From the NCBI GenBank assembly GCA_020437045.1, contig JAGQWV010000289.1, positions 1 to 8,563 on the forward strand: DNA of 8,563 nucleotides. Reading direction: 5' to 3'. The notes beneath the pieces were generated by a model. That model saw only the letters and a list, made by a program, of their open reading frames with translations. It made no database searches and was not told the DNA's origin. Shown piece by piece: positions 1-6,350 of this stretch (the first letter of the stretch is position 1; every line of letters begins with the position of its first letter). Position numbers and translations under genes: made by a program. The stretch comes from Saprospiraceae bacterium. GTDB taxonomy: Bacteria; Bacteroidota; Bacteroidia; Chitinophagales; Saprospiraceae.

Positions 1-77
1 ATAACCCATGCGTTGATCTACTAGGGGCAGTTTTCCGCTTGTCAAAATGTCTGTAATCTTATAATCAAGTATAAATA
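1..77. other. Left-edge flank, possible edge of a neighbouring gene
   Basis: These bases lie downstream of the tamL-like stop codon and are too short to assign. On the minus strand one frame is open from base 117 through base 1 and reads ...ITDILTSGKLPLVDQRMGY towards the left edge. Its possible starts are TTG at 45-43 and ATG at 9-7, so it could be the beginning of a following minus-strand gene. On the plus strand another frame is open from base 3 and stops with TAA at 54-56, so it could equally be the end of a convergent gene. About 39 open codons are not remarkable by chance. I recognise neither peptide and see no hairpin with a T-run that would act as terminator. Confidence 0.2.
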
Positions 78-2423
78 CTAGAAGGGATAATTGATAGCAA
101 AATTCCAATTTATGACCTCATTGAGAGGAGGGGAGTTTCTTAAAGCAGAATAGCTACCGGATTCATTGGGAAATGGATTCCTGACTTTCAATCCAACATC
201 AAGGATAATCTTAAAATAGTCTGCATCAAACCTCATTCCTGCTCCTGATCCCAAAGCTATTTGACGGATAAAATTTTTGGAAAAAACACTTCCCTGTCGT
301 TCATCCTTTCGTATGGTCCATATGTTTCCCGCATCAAGAAAGAAGGCCCCTTCGATACGCCAGAAAATATCAAATCGATATTCAGCATTCAGCAAAATCT
401 TAAGGTCACCTGTTTGAAAAAATGGATTATTTCCGCGTCGGGTGGCGGTACTGTCCTGATAACTTCCGGGGCCTAGTTCTCTAATCCTCCAGGCACGCAT
501 ACTTAGTGGACCGCCAAGGTAAAATTGTCTGACAAAGGGTATGACGTTGGAAGTGCCAAAAGGCGTCCCAATGCCGAAATTTGCACGGAAAGCCAAAGCT
601 TGTTCGCCGACTAACTGTTTATATAGCCTTCCGTCAACCTCCAATTTAGCAAACTGGGCAAATGTCCTATCTCCGATACGAAAAGGAGTCCTGAGCCCGT
701 TAGCAATCAAATTAGCCAGGTAAATTTCCGTACCACTTACCTCAACGGAAGCGATAAAAGCCGAAGATAACCCTCTGGTACTCTGAAGCCGTTCAATGGT
801 ATAATTTAGTTTGTTGAACAGGAAGCTCGTAAAGAGCTGTGGAGCAAATGATTTCCTGGCAAATGTTTCTTCCGAATACAGGGAATCAAACTGTGCTCTT
901 ATGGTGGGGTTAAAATAGGTGATCGAAGGATGGACCACTTGGAGTTTCTTTCTAGTGACCGTAGAAGTAATGATCGACCTGAATCCGTATTCAGCGGTCA
1001 GAGAATGATAATTAAAGAAATTAAAAAGGTCTACATATTCATAGGTAAGATTGATGACTGAAGTCCCATTCGATCGAATTCTTTCATACTTTTCAGGGGA
1101 GAAAAACCTAGCCCGCTTTAAGGCATTATAGAGGCCCAAATAGTCTGCATAGCGAGGAATTTCAAGGGTGTTTGAAAAATTAAAATTCACAGCATTGAAA
1201 AAACCTTTCAGCTGTGGATCTACTTCAAAATTCAAATCAAGGATATTTGAGAAGCGTTCAGATCCACCCAGGAAATTGTTGTTAACTAAGCCGAGATTTG
1301 TACCAAGACCGATAAATGATTCACTGCTGACAGTAGTTCTGTTTAGTTCAAATTCGGCACTGGTCTCAATTCGTTTGGCTGGGAGTAAATCAATTTGAAA
1401 ATCGACTTTATTAGATCCATCCTGTCTTGGAAACGTAGAGATGTCTGCAAATTGAATGGCCGGTAGCTGTAGTTGGGTACGCGTAAGCGTTAAGTCTTCA
1501 CGTCGATATAAATCACCCGGTTTTAGTTTGATGTAATTAATAAGTCTTTCCGGATTGATCCGGTTTTTACTGCCAAAATTCAAAAATTTTATAGAGTCGA
1601 TTGTAAGTAAAGTAGTGTCCTGGGCGCTGGATAAATCGAAACGATTAAAAACCTTCACTGATCCAACATACTTTTGATTAAATCTACCGTCCTGACCTGG
1701 TAAAAGACGAAGTCTCATTCTGACCGCTGCATCAGTCGTGTCAAAAGCCTCCAGTGGGCTAAAATTACCAAGAGAAAGATTGGAAAAGCCTTGCTCCTGC
1801 AGATCGTTTAAAATGCGTAGTTTTTCATTATAAAGGTTACTATTGGATACAGCGGCTCCTGGTTTTAAGTAGGTATTTTCTATATTTTCATCCAAATAAG
1901 TTTGCACCGTGGAGTCTGGAGCTTGCAACTCATATGATTCGACGCGAAATTGTTTGTTAGGTTTGACAAAGTATGTCACCGAAACTTTCCGGTTTCTTAC
2001 AGTGTCGGTATACCATACTTCCGGTGTCAAATATCCACGATTAAACAGTAACTCTTTCATAGCTGTTACCGTGGTCTGGGTAGCTAAGGTATCATAGATG
2101 CTTGGTGGCTCAACCAGCTTACTTTGAATAAACTTATCAAATTCAGTGGTGTCACCTTTTTCCTGCTGACGGTAATAAAACCAAAGTCGCGGTTTGAAAA
2201 AGATGAACGTTCGATCGTTTGGTTTCTGTTGTAATTGAGTCTGTAGCTCATAGCGTAAAATGCTCTTATCAGGAACAGAATCACTGTACACGAACCGGAT
2301 ATTGTTTCGCACAAGAATTTGTTCGTTATCCTTTAAATGTTTTGTAGTGTTGCATGAGGAAAGAAGAAACCCCACACACGCCAAGTATGCGATGTACCTT
2401 TGGAAAACGGTAACTTTATTCAA
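78..2423 (-). CDS. tamL: TamL-like BamA/TamA-family outer-membrane barrel lipoprotein
   Basis: This is an Omp85-superfamily protein of the outer membrane, expected to insert or assemble other outer-membrane proteins. Numbered from TTG at 2423 it has about 781 residues. Residues 1-24 form a lipoprotein signal: basic n-region (K3, R9), hydrophobic core, lipobox LSSC with C24 as the lipidated cysteine. A periplasmic part follows, with POTRA-like segments, the last at about 295-352. A beta-rich barrel runs from about 353 to the C-terminus and ends in Phe (NYPF), as barrel proteins do. Residues 641-645 (SMRAW), followed by RELGPGSY, correspond to the conserved loop-6 RG motif of Omp85 proteins, here with Ala in place of Gly. 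Lipidated TamA homologues, named TamL, are known from Bacteroidota and usually work with TamB; no tamB is visible here. A longer reading from TTG 2459 is open but would add two Glu to the signal n-region and overlap the divergent gene. No ATG is available near the N-terminus. Family assignment is firm; the TamL versus BamA-paralogue choice is inferred from the lipobox. Confidence 0.85.
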   Translation of the reverse strand: MNKVTVFQRYIAYLACVGFLLSSCNTTKHLKDNEQILVRNNIRFVYSDSVPDKSILRYELQTQLQQKPNDRTFIFFKPRLWFYYRQQEKGDTTEFDKFIQSKLVEPPSIYDTLATQTTVTAMKELLFNRGYLTPEVWYTDTVRNRKVSVTYFVKPNKQFRVESYELQAPDSTVQTYLDENIENTYLKPGAAVSNSNLYNEKLRILNDLQEQGFSNLSLGNFSPLEAFDTTDAAVRMRLRLLPGQDGRFNQKYVGSVKVFNRFDLSSAQDTTLLTIDSIKFLNFGSKNRINPERLINYIKLKPGDLYRREDLTLTRTQLQLPAIQFADISTFPRQDGSNKVDFQIDLLPAKRIETSAEFELNRTTVSSESFIGLGTNLGLVNNNFLGGSERFSNILDLNFEVDPQLKGFFNAVNFNFSNTLEIPRYADYLGLYNALKRARFFSPEKYERIRSNGTSVINLTYEYVDLFNFFNYHSLTAEYGFRSIITSTVTRKKLQVVHPSITYFNPTIRAQFDSLYSEETFARKSFAPQLFTSFLFNKLNYTIERLQSTRGLSSAFIASVEVSGTEIYLANLIANGLRTPFRIGDRTFAQFAKLEVDGRLYKQLVGEQALAFRANFGIGTPFGTSNVIPFVRQFYLGGPLSMRAWRIRELGPGSYQDSTATRRGNNPFFQTGDLKILLNAEYRFDIFWRIEGAFFLDAGNIWTIRKDERQGSVFSKNFIRQIALGSGAGMRFDADYFKIILDVGLKVRNPFPNESGSYSALRNSPPLNEVINWNFAINYPF
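2395..2402 (+). promoter_or_regulatory. -7 element (TAnnTTTG) for the RNA methyltransferase gene
   Basis: TACCTTTG matches the Bacteroidota -7 consensus exactly and ends 36 bases before the ATG at 2438, the same distance as in front of the TonB-dependent receptor. It lies inside the signal-peptide codons of the divergent tamL-like gene. I see no TTTG -33 element at the expected distance of about 20 bases, so support rests on the -7 match and its position. Confidence 0.45.
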
Positions 2424-2437
2424 TTGAATGATCTCGT

Positions 2438-3205
2438 ATGGAACTCCCTCAAGTGTCAAAGAGTCAAATAAAATTTTTACAATCTCTAAAACTAAAAAAG
2501 TATCGACAAAAGTATGGTTCTTTCCTGGTGGAGGGGAGAAAAGCTGTAGACGAAATCTTGAAAGATAATGGACTTAAAATCAAATCCTTATATGCTGTTG
2601 CTCCCTGGTTTGAAAAAACTGAACCACAATATCTGTCTAACATATACCAACAGCATACGATTTCCGACCATATACTCAAACAAATTAGTACACTAACCAC
2701 TCCCGATCAGGTTATTATCGAATGCGAAATTCCTACCGAGAAAGCGCCAGACTCCAATGCTGGTTGGGTATTATTTTTGGACGGAATTTCTGATCCAGGT
2801 AATTTGGGCACGATCATCAGGACGGCAGATTGGTTTGGGATAAACTATGTATGCATGGCACCAGGCACGGTTGATGTTTTTAACCCTAAATGTGTTCAGG
2901 CAACCATGGCGAGTATTGGCAGATTAAATTTTTATTATGGGGATCTGAAGCAAATCTCAGAAGTGCTCATCGATCACCCGGTTTTAATTGCGGACATGTC
3001 AGGAGAACCAATTCAAAAAGTCGTTTCATCTTCTCCGGCTGTCGTTGTCATAGGCAATGAAAGTCATGGAGTTTCAACTGACATTCTAGAAAATCCGGAT
3101 TATCGGAAAGTGGCCATCAGTCGGGCACCTGAAAGTCGTGCAGAATCACTGAACGCTGCAGTCGCATGTGCGGCCATTCTCTCTATTTTACTATTGCCGG
3201 GATAG
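2438..3205 (+). CDS. TrmH/SpoU-family RNA 2'-O-methyltransferase
   Basis: This is a cytoplasmic S-adenosylmethionine-dependent enzyme of the SPOUT class that methylates the ribose 2'-OH of an RNA nucleotide, in tRNA or rRNA. The 255-residue length is normal for the family. Residues about 8-100 resemble the SpoU substrate-binding domain, including FLVEGRKAVDEIL. The catalytic trefoil-knot domain follows with all three signature motifs: motif 1 DPGNLGTIIR (N122 and R128 conserved), motif 2 VVVIGNESHGVS around 202-213 (E208), and motif 3 ESLNAAVA (S237, N239). The ATG at 2438 gives a complete substrate-binding domain. The exact RNA target cannot be told from sequence; RlmB-like, TrmH-like or another position are all possible, so no symbol is given. 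A pairing of such a methyltransferase with a divergent BamA/TamA-like gene is familiar to me from Bacteroidota genomes. It converges on the thioredoxin gene with only 25 bases between stops. Confidence 0.9.
   Translation: MELPQVSKSQIKFLQSLKLKKYRQKYGSFLVEGRKAVDEILKDNGLKIKSLYAVAPWFEKTEPQYLSNIYQQHTISDHILKQISTLTTPDQVIIECEIPTEKAPDSNAGWVLFLDGISDPGNLGTIIRTADWFGINYVCMAPGTVDVFNPKCVQATMASIGRLNFYYGDLKQISEVLIDHPVLIADMSGEPIQKVVSSSPAVVVIGNESHGVSTDILENPDYRKVAISRAPESRAESLNAAVACAAILSILLLPG
2507..2514 (-). promoter_or_regulatory. Possible -7 element for the tamL-like gene
   Basis: On the minus strand TACTTTTG matches TAnnTTTG. It lies within the methyltransferase coding sequence, 84 bases before TTG 2423 and 48 bases before TTG 2459. 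No -33 TTTG is visible at about 20 bases. The tamL-like promoter must lie inside the divergent gene because the starts nearly touch, which is the main reason to list this site. Confidence 0.25.
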
Positions 3206-3230
3206 TGTCCCCAAGCAAAGTCTACACTGC

Positions 3231-4292
3231 TTATAGTAATTTGTCGAGCGCTGAATCCAGATCATAAGGACTGACATTGGTCGAAGCAATGGTGCCATCT
3301 TTTGCAATGAGGAATGTTCTAGGTATCCCTCGCACTCCATAAACGTTGGCAGGCTCAGAATTCCAGTATTTCAGATCGCTTACATGATTGGGCCAGGTAA
3401 GCTTATCCTGGGTAATCGCCTGTTTCCATCGCTCAGCTTGCCCCGGACGATCTAGAGAAACACTAAATACTGTGAATCCTTTGTCTTTATACTTATTATA
3501 GGCAGAGACGACATGTGGATTGGCCTTGCGGCAAGGACCGCACCAACTGGCCCAGAAATCCAATAAAACAATCTTGCCCTTCAAGTCTGAGAGCTTCATG
3601 ATTTGCCCTTCCGGATTGGGTAGCGCAATTTCCGGAGCGGGTTGGCCAACCTTTATCACTTCCTGAGCTTGCATCCTGGCCAATTGCTTTTCAATATTAT
3701 CTAATTCGGAAGTATACATGCTGGTATAATCCGATTCCGGGTATTCCGCTTTTAACCGGTCTGCAACTTTTCGCATGATGTCGATCGTTTCCATGCTTGG
3801 TTGGATACCAATCATGGCATAATGCATGGCTGCCAGGGCGTTTGTAGAGTTATCGATCAACTTTGGAATATCTCCAGGACCGATTTCCCTTTTTTGAAGC
3901 TTGTTCATATTGGCTAGCATTTCTGTAGCAGCAGGTGATCCCTCGATGGCAAAATCATGTTGGCCAATCTGGTTTAAAGTAGTGTTGATCACCAACTTTC
4001 GCTCCGTGCCATCCAGAAAAAACAAAGCTCTCTGCGAACCTACCCTAATACGATAAATTCCTGCTTCCAAAGGTTTCTCCAATTCGATGTTAAACTTACC
4101 ATTTGCATCAATGGGGGCTTTTTCAATTACCTCCGTAGTCTTCAATTTTACTTTATCGAAAAAGAGCTGTAAGTCCTGAGCATCTGAGATGGTTCCGGAG
4201 ATGGAGGGTTTGCCACTTCCACCACTTTCACATGCACTGAACATTAAGATTCCAATGGTTAGAGTGATGAGATATTTAAAAATGTTCATCAT
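3231..4292 (-). CDS. TlpA/ResA-like thioredoxin lipoprotein with N-terminal DUF4369-like domain
   Basis: This is a predicted periplasm-facing, lipid-anchored thiol-disulfide oxidoreductase. Residues 1-21 are a lipoprotein signal with hydrophobic core and a slightly atypical lipobox FSAC (C21). Residues about 29-115 (ISGTISDAQDLQLFF... IEGS) resemble the DUF4369 domain that precedes the thioredoxin fold in many Bacteroidota proteins. A mainly helical linker follows to about 215. The redoxin domain starts near 220 (GQPAPEIALPNPEG) and carries the active site W250-C251-G252-P253-C254 in FWASWCGPC, with the cis-proline P324 in GIPRTFLI. All catalytic residues are present. Such proteins reduce disulfides, for example in cytochrome c maturation or in reduction of exported proteins, but no cytochrome genes lie nearby, so the substrate is unknown. 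Two adjacent ATG codons (4292 and 4289) are both possible starts; the signal peptide is intact either way. It is a single gene, divergent from the radical SAM gene. Confidence 0.9.
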   Translation of the reverse strand: MMNIFKYLITLTIGILMFSACESGGSGKPSISGTISDAQDLQLFFDKVKLKTTEVIEKAPIDANGKFNIELEKPLEAGIYRIRVGSQRALFFLDGTERKLVINTTLNQIGQHDFAIEGSPAATEMLANMNKLQKREIGPGDIPKLIDNSTNALAAMHYAMIGIQPSMETIDIMRKVADRLKAEYPESDYTSMYTSELDNIEKQLARMQAQEVIKVGQPAPEIALPNPEGQIMKLSDLKGKIVLLDFWASWCGPCRKANPHVVSAYNKYKDKGFTVFSVSLDRPGQAERWKQAITQDKLTWPNHVSDLKYWNSEPANVYGVRGIPRTFLIAKDGTIASTNVSPYDLDSALDKLL

Positions 4293-4527
4293 AATCGTGT
4301 TTCTTAGGATCTATTATCCTGATTTCTTTATTTGCTAATCTTTCTGATAAACGCTTGAAGAGTTTCAAGGTTCACATTACAATTTAATCTTACAAACGGA
4401 TGTCCCTTCTACCTTAGTGTGTAAATGCCCAGGCTTCCCTTCTTATCAGATATATTAGAGATAAGGCAAATATATTAAATCAGGTGAAGATTCGCTAATC
4501 ATTTGGTTTACGTTAATTTAAATAATT
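4293..4527. other. Divergent intergenic region between thioredoxin and radical SAM genes
   Basis: This AT-rich stretch has no convincing gene; the longest ATG frames I read are under 20 codons. On the minus strand it contains TATATTTG at 4474-4467, an exact -7 match for the thioredoxin gene, but without a -33 element and about 175 bases from the ATG, so its use is doubtful. Overlapping that area is a short dyad, CTTATC at 4442-4447 and GATAAG at 4460-4465, of unknown meaning. The main promoter for the plus-strand gene lies at the right end and is listed separately. Confidence 0.35.
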
Positions 4528-4559
4528 TTTGATATGTCGAATAATTCGGCATATATTTG
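4528..4559 (+). promoter_or_regulatory. Complete Bacteroidota promoter of the radical SAM gene
   Basis: TTTG at 4528-4531 (-33) and TATATTTG at 4552-4559 (-7, TAnnTTTG) are both exact and are separated by 20 bases, within the 19-21 usual for the Bacteroidota housekeeping sigma factor. It is the only promoter in the window with both elements. The -7 element contains the TTG at 4557 that opens the reading frame, so transcription should begin about 5-7 bases further on, downstream of that codon. Confidence 0.7.
4532..4554. promoter_or_regulatory. Near-perfect 23-base palindrome filling the promoter spacer (operator candidate)
   Basis: The arms ATATGTCGAAT (4532-4542) and ATTCGGCATAT (4544-4554) are inverted copies around a single central A, with 10 of 11 pairs matching; the odd pair is T4537/G4549. 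The palindrome starts at the base after the -33 element and ends three bases into the -7 element. This placement is typical of a homodimeric repressor operator or of a MerR-type activator site. No regulator gene is visible nearby and I see no second copy in the window, so the binding protein is unknown. Confidence 0.55.
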
Positions 4560-4574
4560 ACGAAAACACAGGCA

Positions 4575-5633
4575 TTGGAAAAATTAATCAAAGGGCGTGG
4601 GGCTCAGTTAAATACTCCCGATCCGTACGCAAACCTCTCCAAAGGTATAACCAGACCGGATCAGGAAGATCTTGATATGGGAGCCCATACGAAAAGTAAG
4701 TACCTCATGGTACATCCAAAAACGATCGTCAATGAAGTAAAAAGCCCTGATGTTGGAATGGAATACAGTATCAATCCTTATCAGGGATGTGAGCATGGTT
4801 GCATATATTGTTATGCCAGAAATACGCATCCCTATTGGGGATATAGTGCAGGCCTGGATTTTGAATCTAAAATTCTCGTAAAGCTAAATGCTGCTGAGCT
4901 TTTACGACAGCATTTAAGAAATCCTCGATGGAGAGCTACTCCCATCGTACTTTCTGGTAATACAGATTGCTACCAACCGGCAGAACAGAAATTTAAATTA
5001 ACTCGCTCCTTGTTACAAGTGTTTCATGAATTTCGCCATCCAGTAGGTATCATCACCAAAAATGCACTGGTACAGAGGGATACGGAAATACTCGTTGAAT
5101 TGCAAAAGGATCAATTGGTCAAAGTGATTATTTCCGTCACTACGCTGGATGATCAACTCAGGCAAAAAATGGAACCGAGAACAGCTTCTATTAAAAAAAG
5201 ATTACAGACCATTGCTCATTTGGCCAAAGAAGGTATTCCTGTATCGGTAATGGTGGCTCCGGTGATTCCCGGCATTAATGAGCATGAAATCATGGAAATT
5301 ATCAGAATATGCTCGCTGATGGGAGCACAGAGCGCCGGCTATGCTATCGCCCGTTTGAATGGGGATGTCGCCACTATTTTTGCCGACTGGCTGACTTTGG
5401 CATTTCCAGACCGAAAGGATAAAGTGCTAAACAAGATTTCCGATTGTCATGGTGGTAAATTGAGTGATAGTAGATTTGGGACAAGGATGAAAGGGGAGGG
5501 TAAAATCGCAGAATCAATCAAAAATCAATTTCATCTGGCAGTAACCAAATTCATGGGCAACCAAGATCCAGTTAAACTAAACACTGACTTGTACAGCAAT
5601 AATCGTTCACCACAACTACAGATGGATTTTTGA
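4575..5633 (+). CDS. PA0069-type radical SAM protein
   Basis: This is a cytoplasmic radical S-adenosylmethionine protein, related in its core to spore-photoproduct-lyase-like (SplB-like) enzymes, of the group often labelled PA0069 family; its reaction is unknown. Numbered from TTG 4575 it has about 352 residues. The N-terminal KGRGAQ is a family mark, the iron-sulfur motif C72-x3-C76-x2-C79 (CEHGCIYC) is intact, and the conserved segments SGNTDCYQPAE, GIITKNALVQRD, SVTTLDDQLRQKMEPRTAS and VMVAPVIPGIN follow in order. The C-terminal HGGKLSDSRFGTRMKGEG segment completes the family pattern. The frame can be opened at TTG 4557, but that codon is part of the -7 promoter element and would not be in the mRNA. 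TTG 4575 is the next candidate that still keeps the GRGA motif; the first in-frame ATG is far downstream and would remove it. The leader would then be only about 10 bases. It may be co-transcribed with the Nudix gene 74 bases downstream, although that gene has its own -7 match. Confidence 0.85.
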   Translation: MEKLIKGRGAQLNTPDPYANLSKGITRPDQEDLDMGAHTKSKYLMVHPKTIVNEVKSPDVGMEYSINPYQGCEHGCIYCYARNTHPYWGYSAGLDFESKILVKLNAAELLRQHLRNPRWRATPIVLSGNTDCYQPAEQKFKLTRSLLQVFHEFRHPVGIITKNALVQRDTEILVELQKDQLVKVIISVTTLDDQLRQKMEPRTASIKKRLQTIAHLAKEGIPVSVMVAPVIPGINEHEIMEIIRICSLMGAQSAGYAIARLNGDVATIFADWLTLAFPDRKDKVLNKISDCHGGKLSDSRFGTRMKGEGKIAESIKNQFHLAVTKFMGNQDPVKLNTDLYSNNRSPQLQMDF

Positions 5634-5668
5634 TGTAGTAAACGCCATCTCATGGGCTGGATAAATCA

Positions 5669-5676
5669 TATATTTG
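5669..5676 (+). promoter_or_regulatory. -7 element for the Nudix gene
   Basis: TATATTTG matches TAnnTTTG exactly and ends 32 bases before the ATG at 5708, close to the distances in front of the methyltransferase and receptor genes (36 each). No clear -33 TTTG is seen at about 20 bases. The Nudix gene may therefore be transcribed separately from the radical SAM gene or from both promoters. Confidence 0.4.
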
Positions 5677-5707
5677 AGATTCAGATAAATGATCCAGGTA
5701 GTCACTT

Positions 5708-6262
5708 ATGGTAGATAAATCATTGAAGGATTGGGATTTGATCAAGGAAGAATTAGGACCTGATCTTCCACTTTTTACAGCCCGGTTTCAGCATATGCAG
5801 AATCCCAGGAACGGAAAATCATTGAAAGCTATCGTCTTGGAAGTGCCCGATACGATTAATGTCATTTGTGTAACTAAGGAATCAGAAATCATATTAGTGG
5901 AGCAATATCGCTTTGGCATTGGCAAATTACTGAAAGAACTTCCAGCGGGTCTACTAGAAGATGGTGAAATGCCTTTGGAAGCCGCAAAACGTGAACTTAG
6001 AGAAGAGACAGGATACATTTCGGATGACTGGACATTTTTAGGGAAATCTTTCATCAATCCTGCCTATGTTACCAATGCCTGCTACCATTTCCTGGCGATC
6101 GAATCATCTTATGAAGGAGGGATTTTACCTGATGAAACGGAGGACCTTAAGGTCCATCGGGTTAAGATTAAGGCAGTTTCAGATCTATCCAACATGCAGA
6201 TCCTTGAAGATGCTATTGGTAAAGCTGCTTTCTGTGCTCTAGATCAGTATCTTCGAAGCTAA
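5708..6262 (+). CDS. Nudix hydrolase, ADP-ribose pyrophosphatase-like
   Basis: This is a cytoplasmic, metal-dependent pyrophosphohydrolase of 184 residues. The Nudix box G-x5-E-x7-REUxEExGU is complete: G81, E87, R95-E96-L97, E99-E100, G102, Y103. The metal-binding glutamates of the RELREE stretch are all present. The segment before it, EQYRFGIGKLLKELPAG, is characteristic of the ADP-ribose pyrophosphatase (NudF-like) branch, which splits ADP-ribose into AMP and ribose 5-phosphate; related members act on other nucleoside diphosphate sugars, so the substrate is a prediction. Residues 1-40 probably form the dimerising N-terminal beta-sheet of this branch. The ATG at 5708 is the natural start. 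It sits between the radical SAM gene (74-base gap) and the CtlX-like gene (88-base gap), all on the plus strand, but no NAD-salvage or ADP-ribosylation gene is in view to define its role. Confidence 0.88.
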   Translation: MVDKSLKDWDLIKEELGPDLPLFTARFQHMQNPRNGKSLKAIVLEVPDTINVICVTKESEIILVEQYRFGIGKLLKELPAGLLEDGEMPLEAAKRELREETGYISDDWTFLGKSFINPAYVTNACYHFLAIESSYEGGILPDETEDLKVHRVKIKAVSDLSNMQILEDAIGKAAFCALDQYLRS

Positions 6263-6340
6263 ACATCGAATACTGATGACTTCATATGCAGCAATGTCTC
6301 TATCTTCATAATGCCTTACCATTTATAAAGTCTAATAAAC

Positions 6341-6348
6341 AGAAGGAA
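6341..6348 (+). promoter_or_regulatory. Ribosome binding site of the CtlX-like gene
   Basis: The purine-rich GAAGGAAAG just before the ATG at 6351 contains AAGGA at suitable spacing. It is the clearest Shine-Dalgarno-like sequence in the window, in a phylum where such sites are often weak or missing, and it supports the ATG at 6351. No TAnnTTTG element is found in the 88 bases before this gene, which suggests read-through transcription from the Nudix gene. Confidence 0.45.
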
Positions 6349-6350
6349 AG

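Noticed and set aside
261..2314. Several open frames of 60-76 codons within the tamL-like gene on both strands
   Set aside because: All overlap the strongly supported barrel protein in other frames and have no domain, start context or family likeness.
3204..3232. Inverted repeats AGTGT/ACACT and AAGCA/TGCTT between the convergent stops, as a bidirectional terminator
   Set aside because: Each stem has only five pairs with loops of 10-14 bases, the two stems cross each other, and there is no T-run on either side.
4442..4465. Dyad CTTATC/GATAAG as a second operator
   Set aside because: Six-base arms with a 12-base spacer in AT-rich DNA are easily found by chance and are not placed on a complete promoter.
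4467..4474. Minus-strand TATATTTG as the main promoter of the thioredoxin lipoprotein gene
   Set aside because: It has no -33 partner and is about 175 bases from the ATG, unlike the 32-36 bases seen for other genes here, so I kept it only as a note in the intergenic entry.
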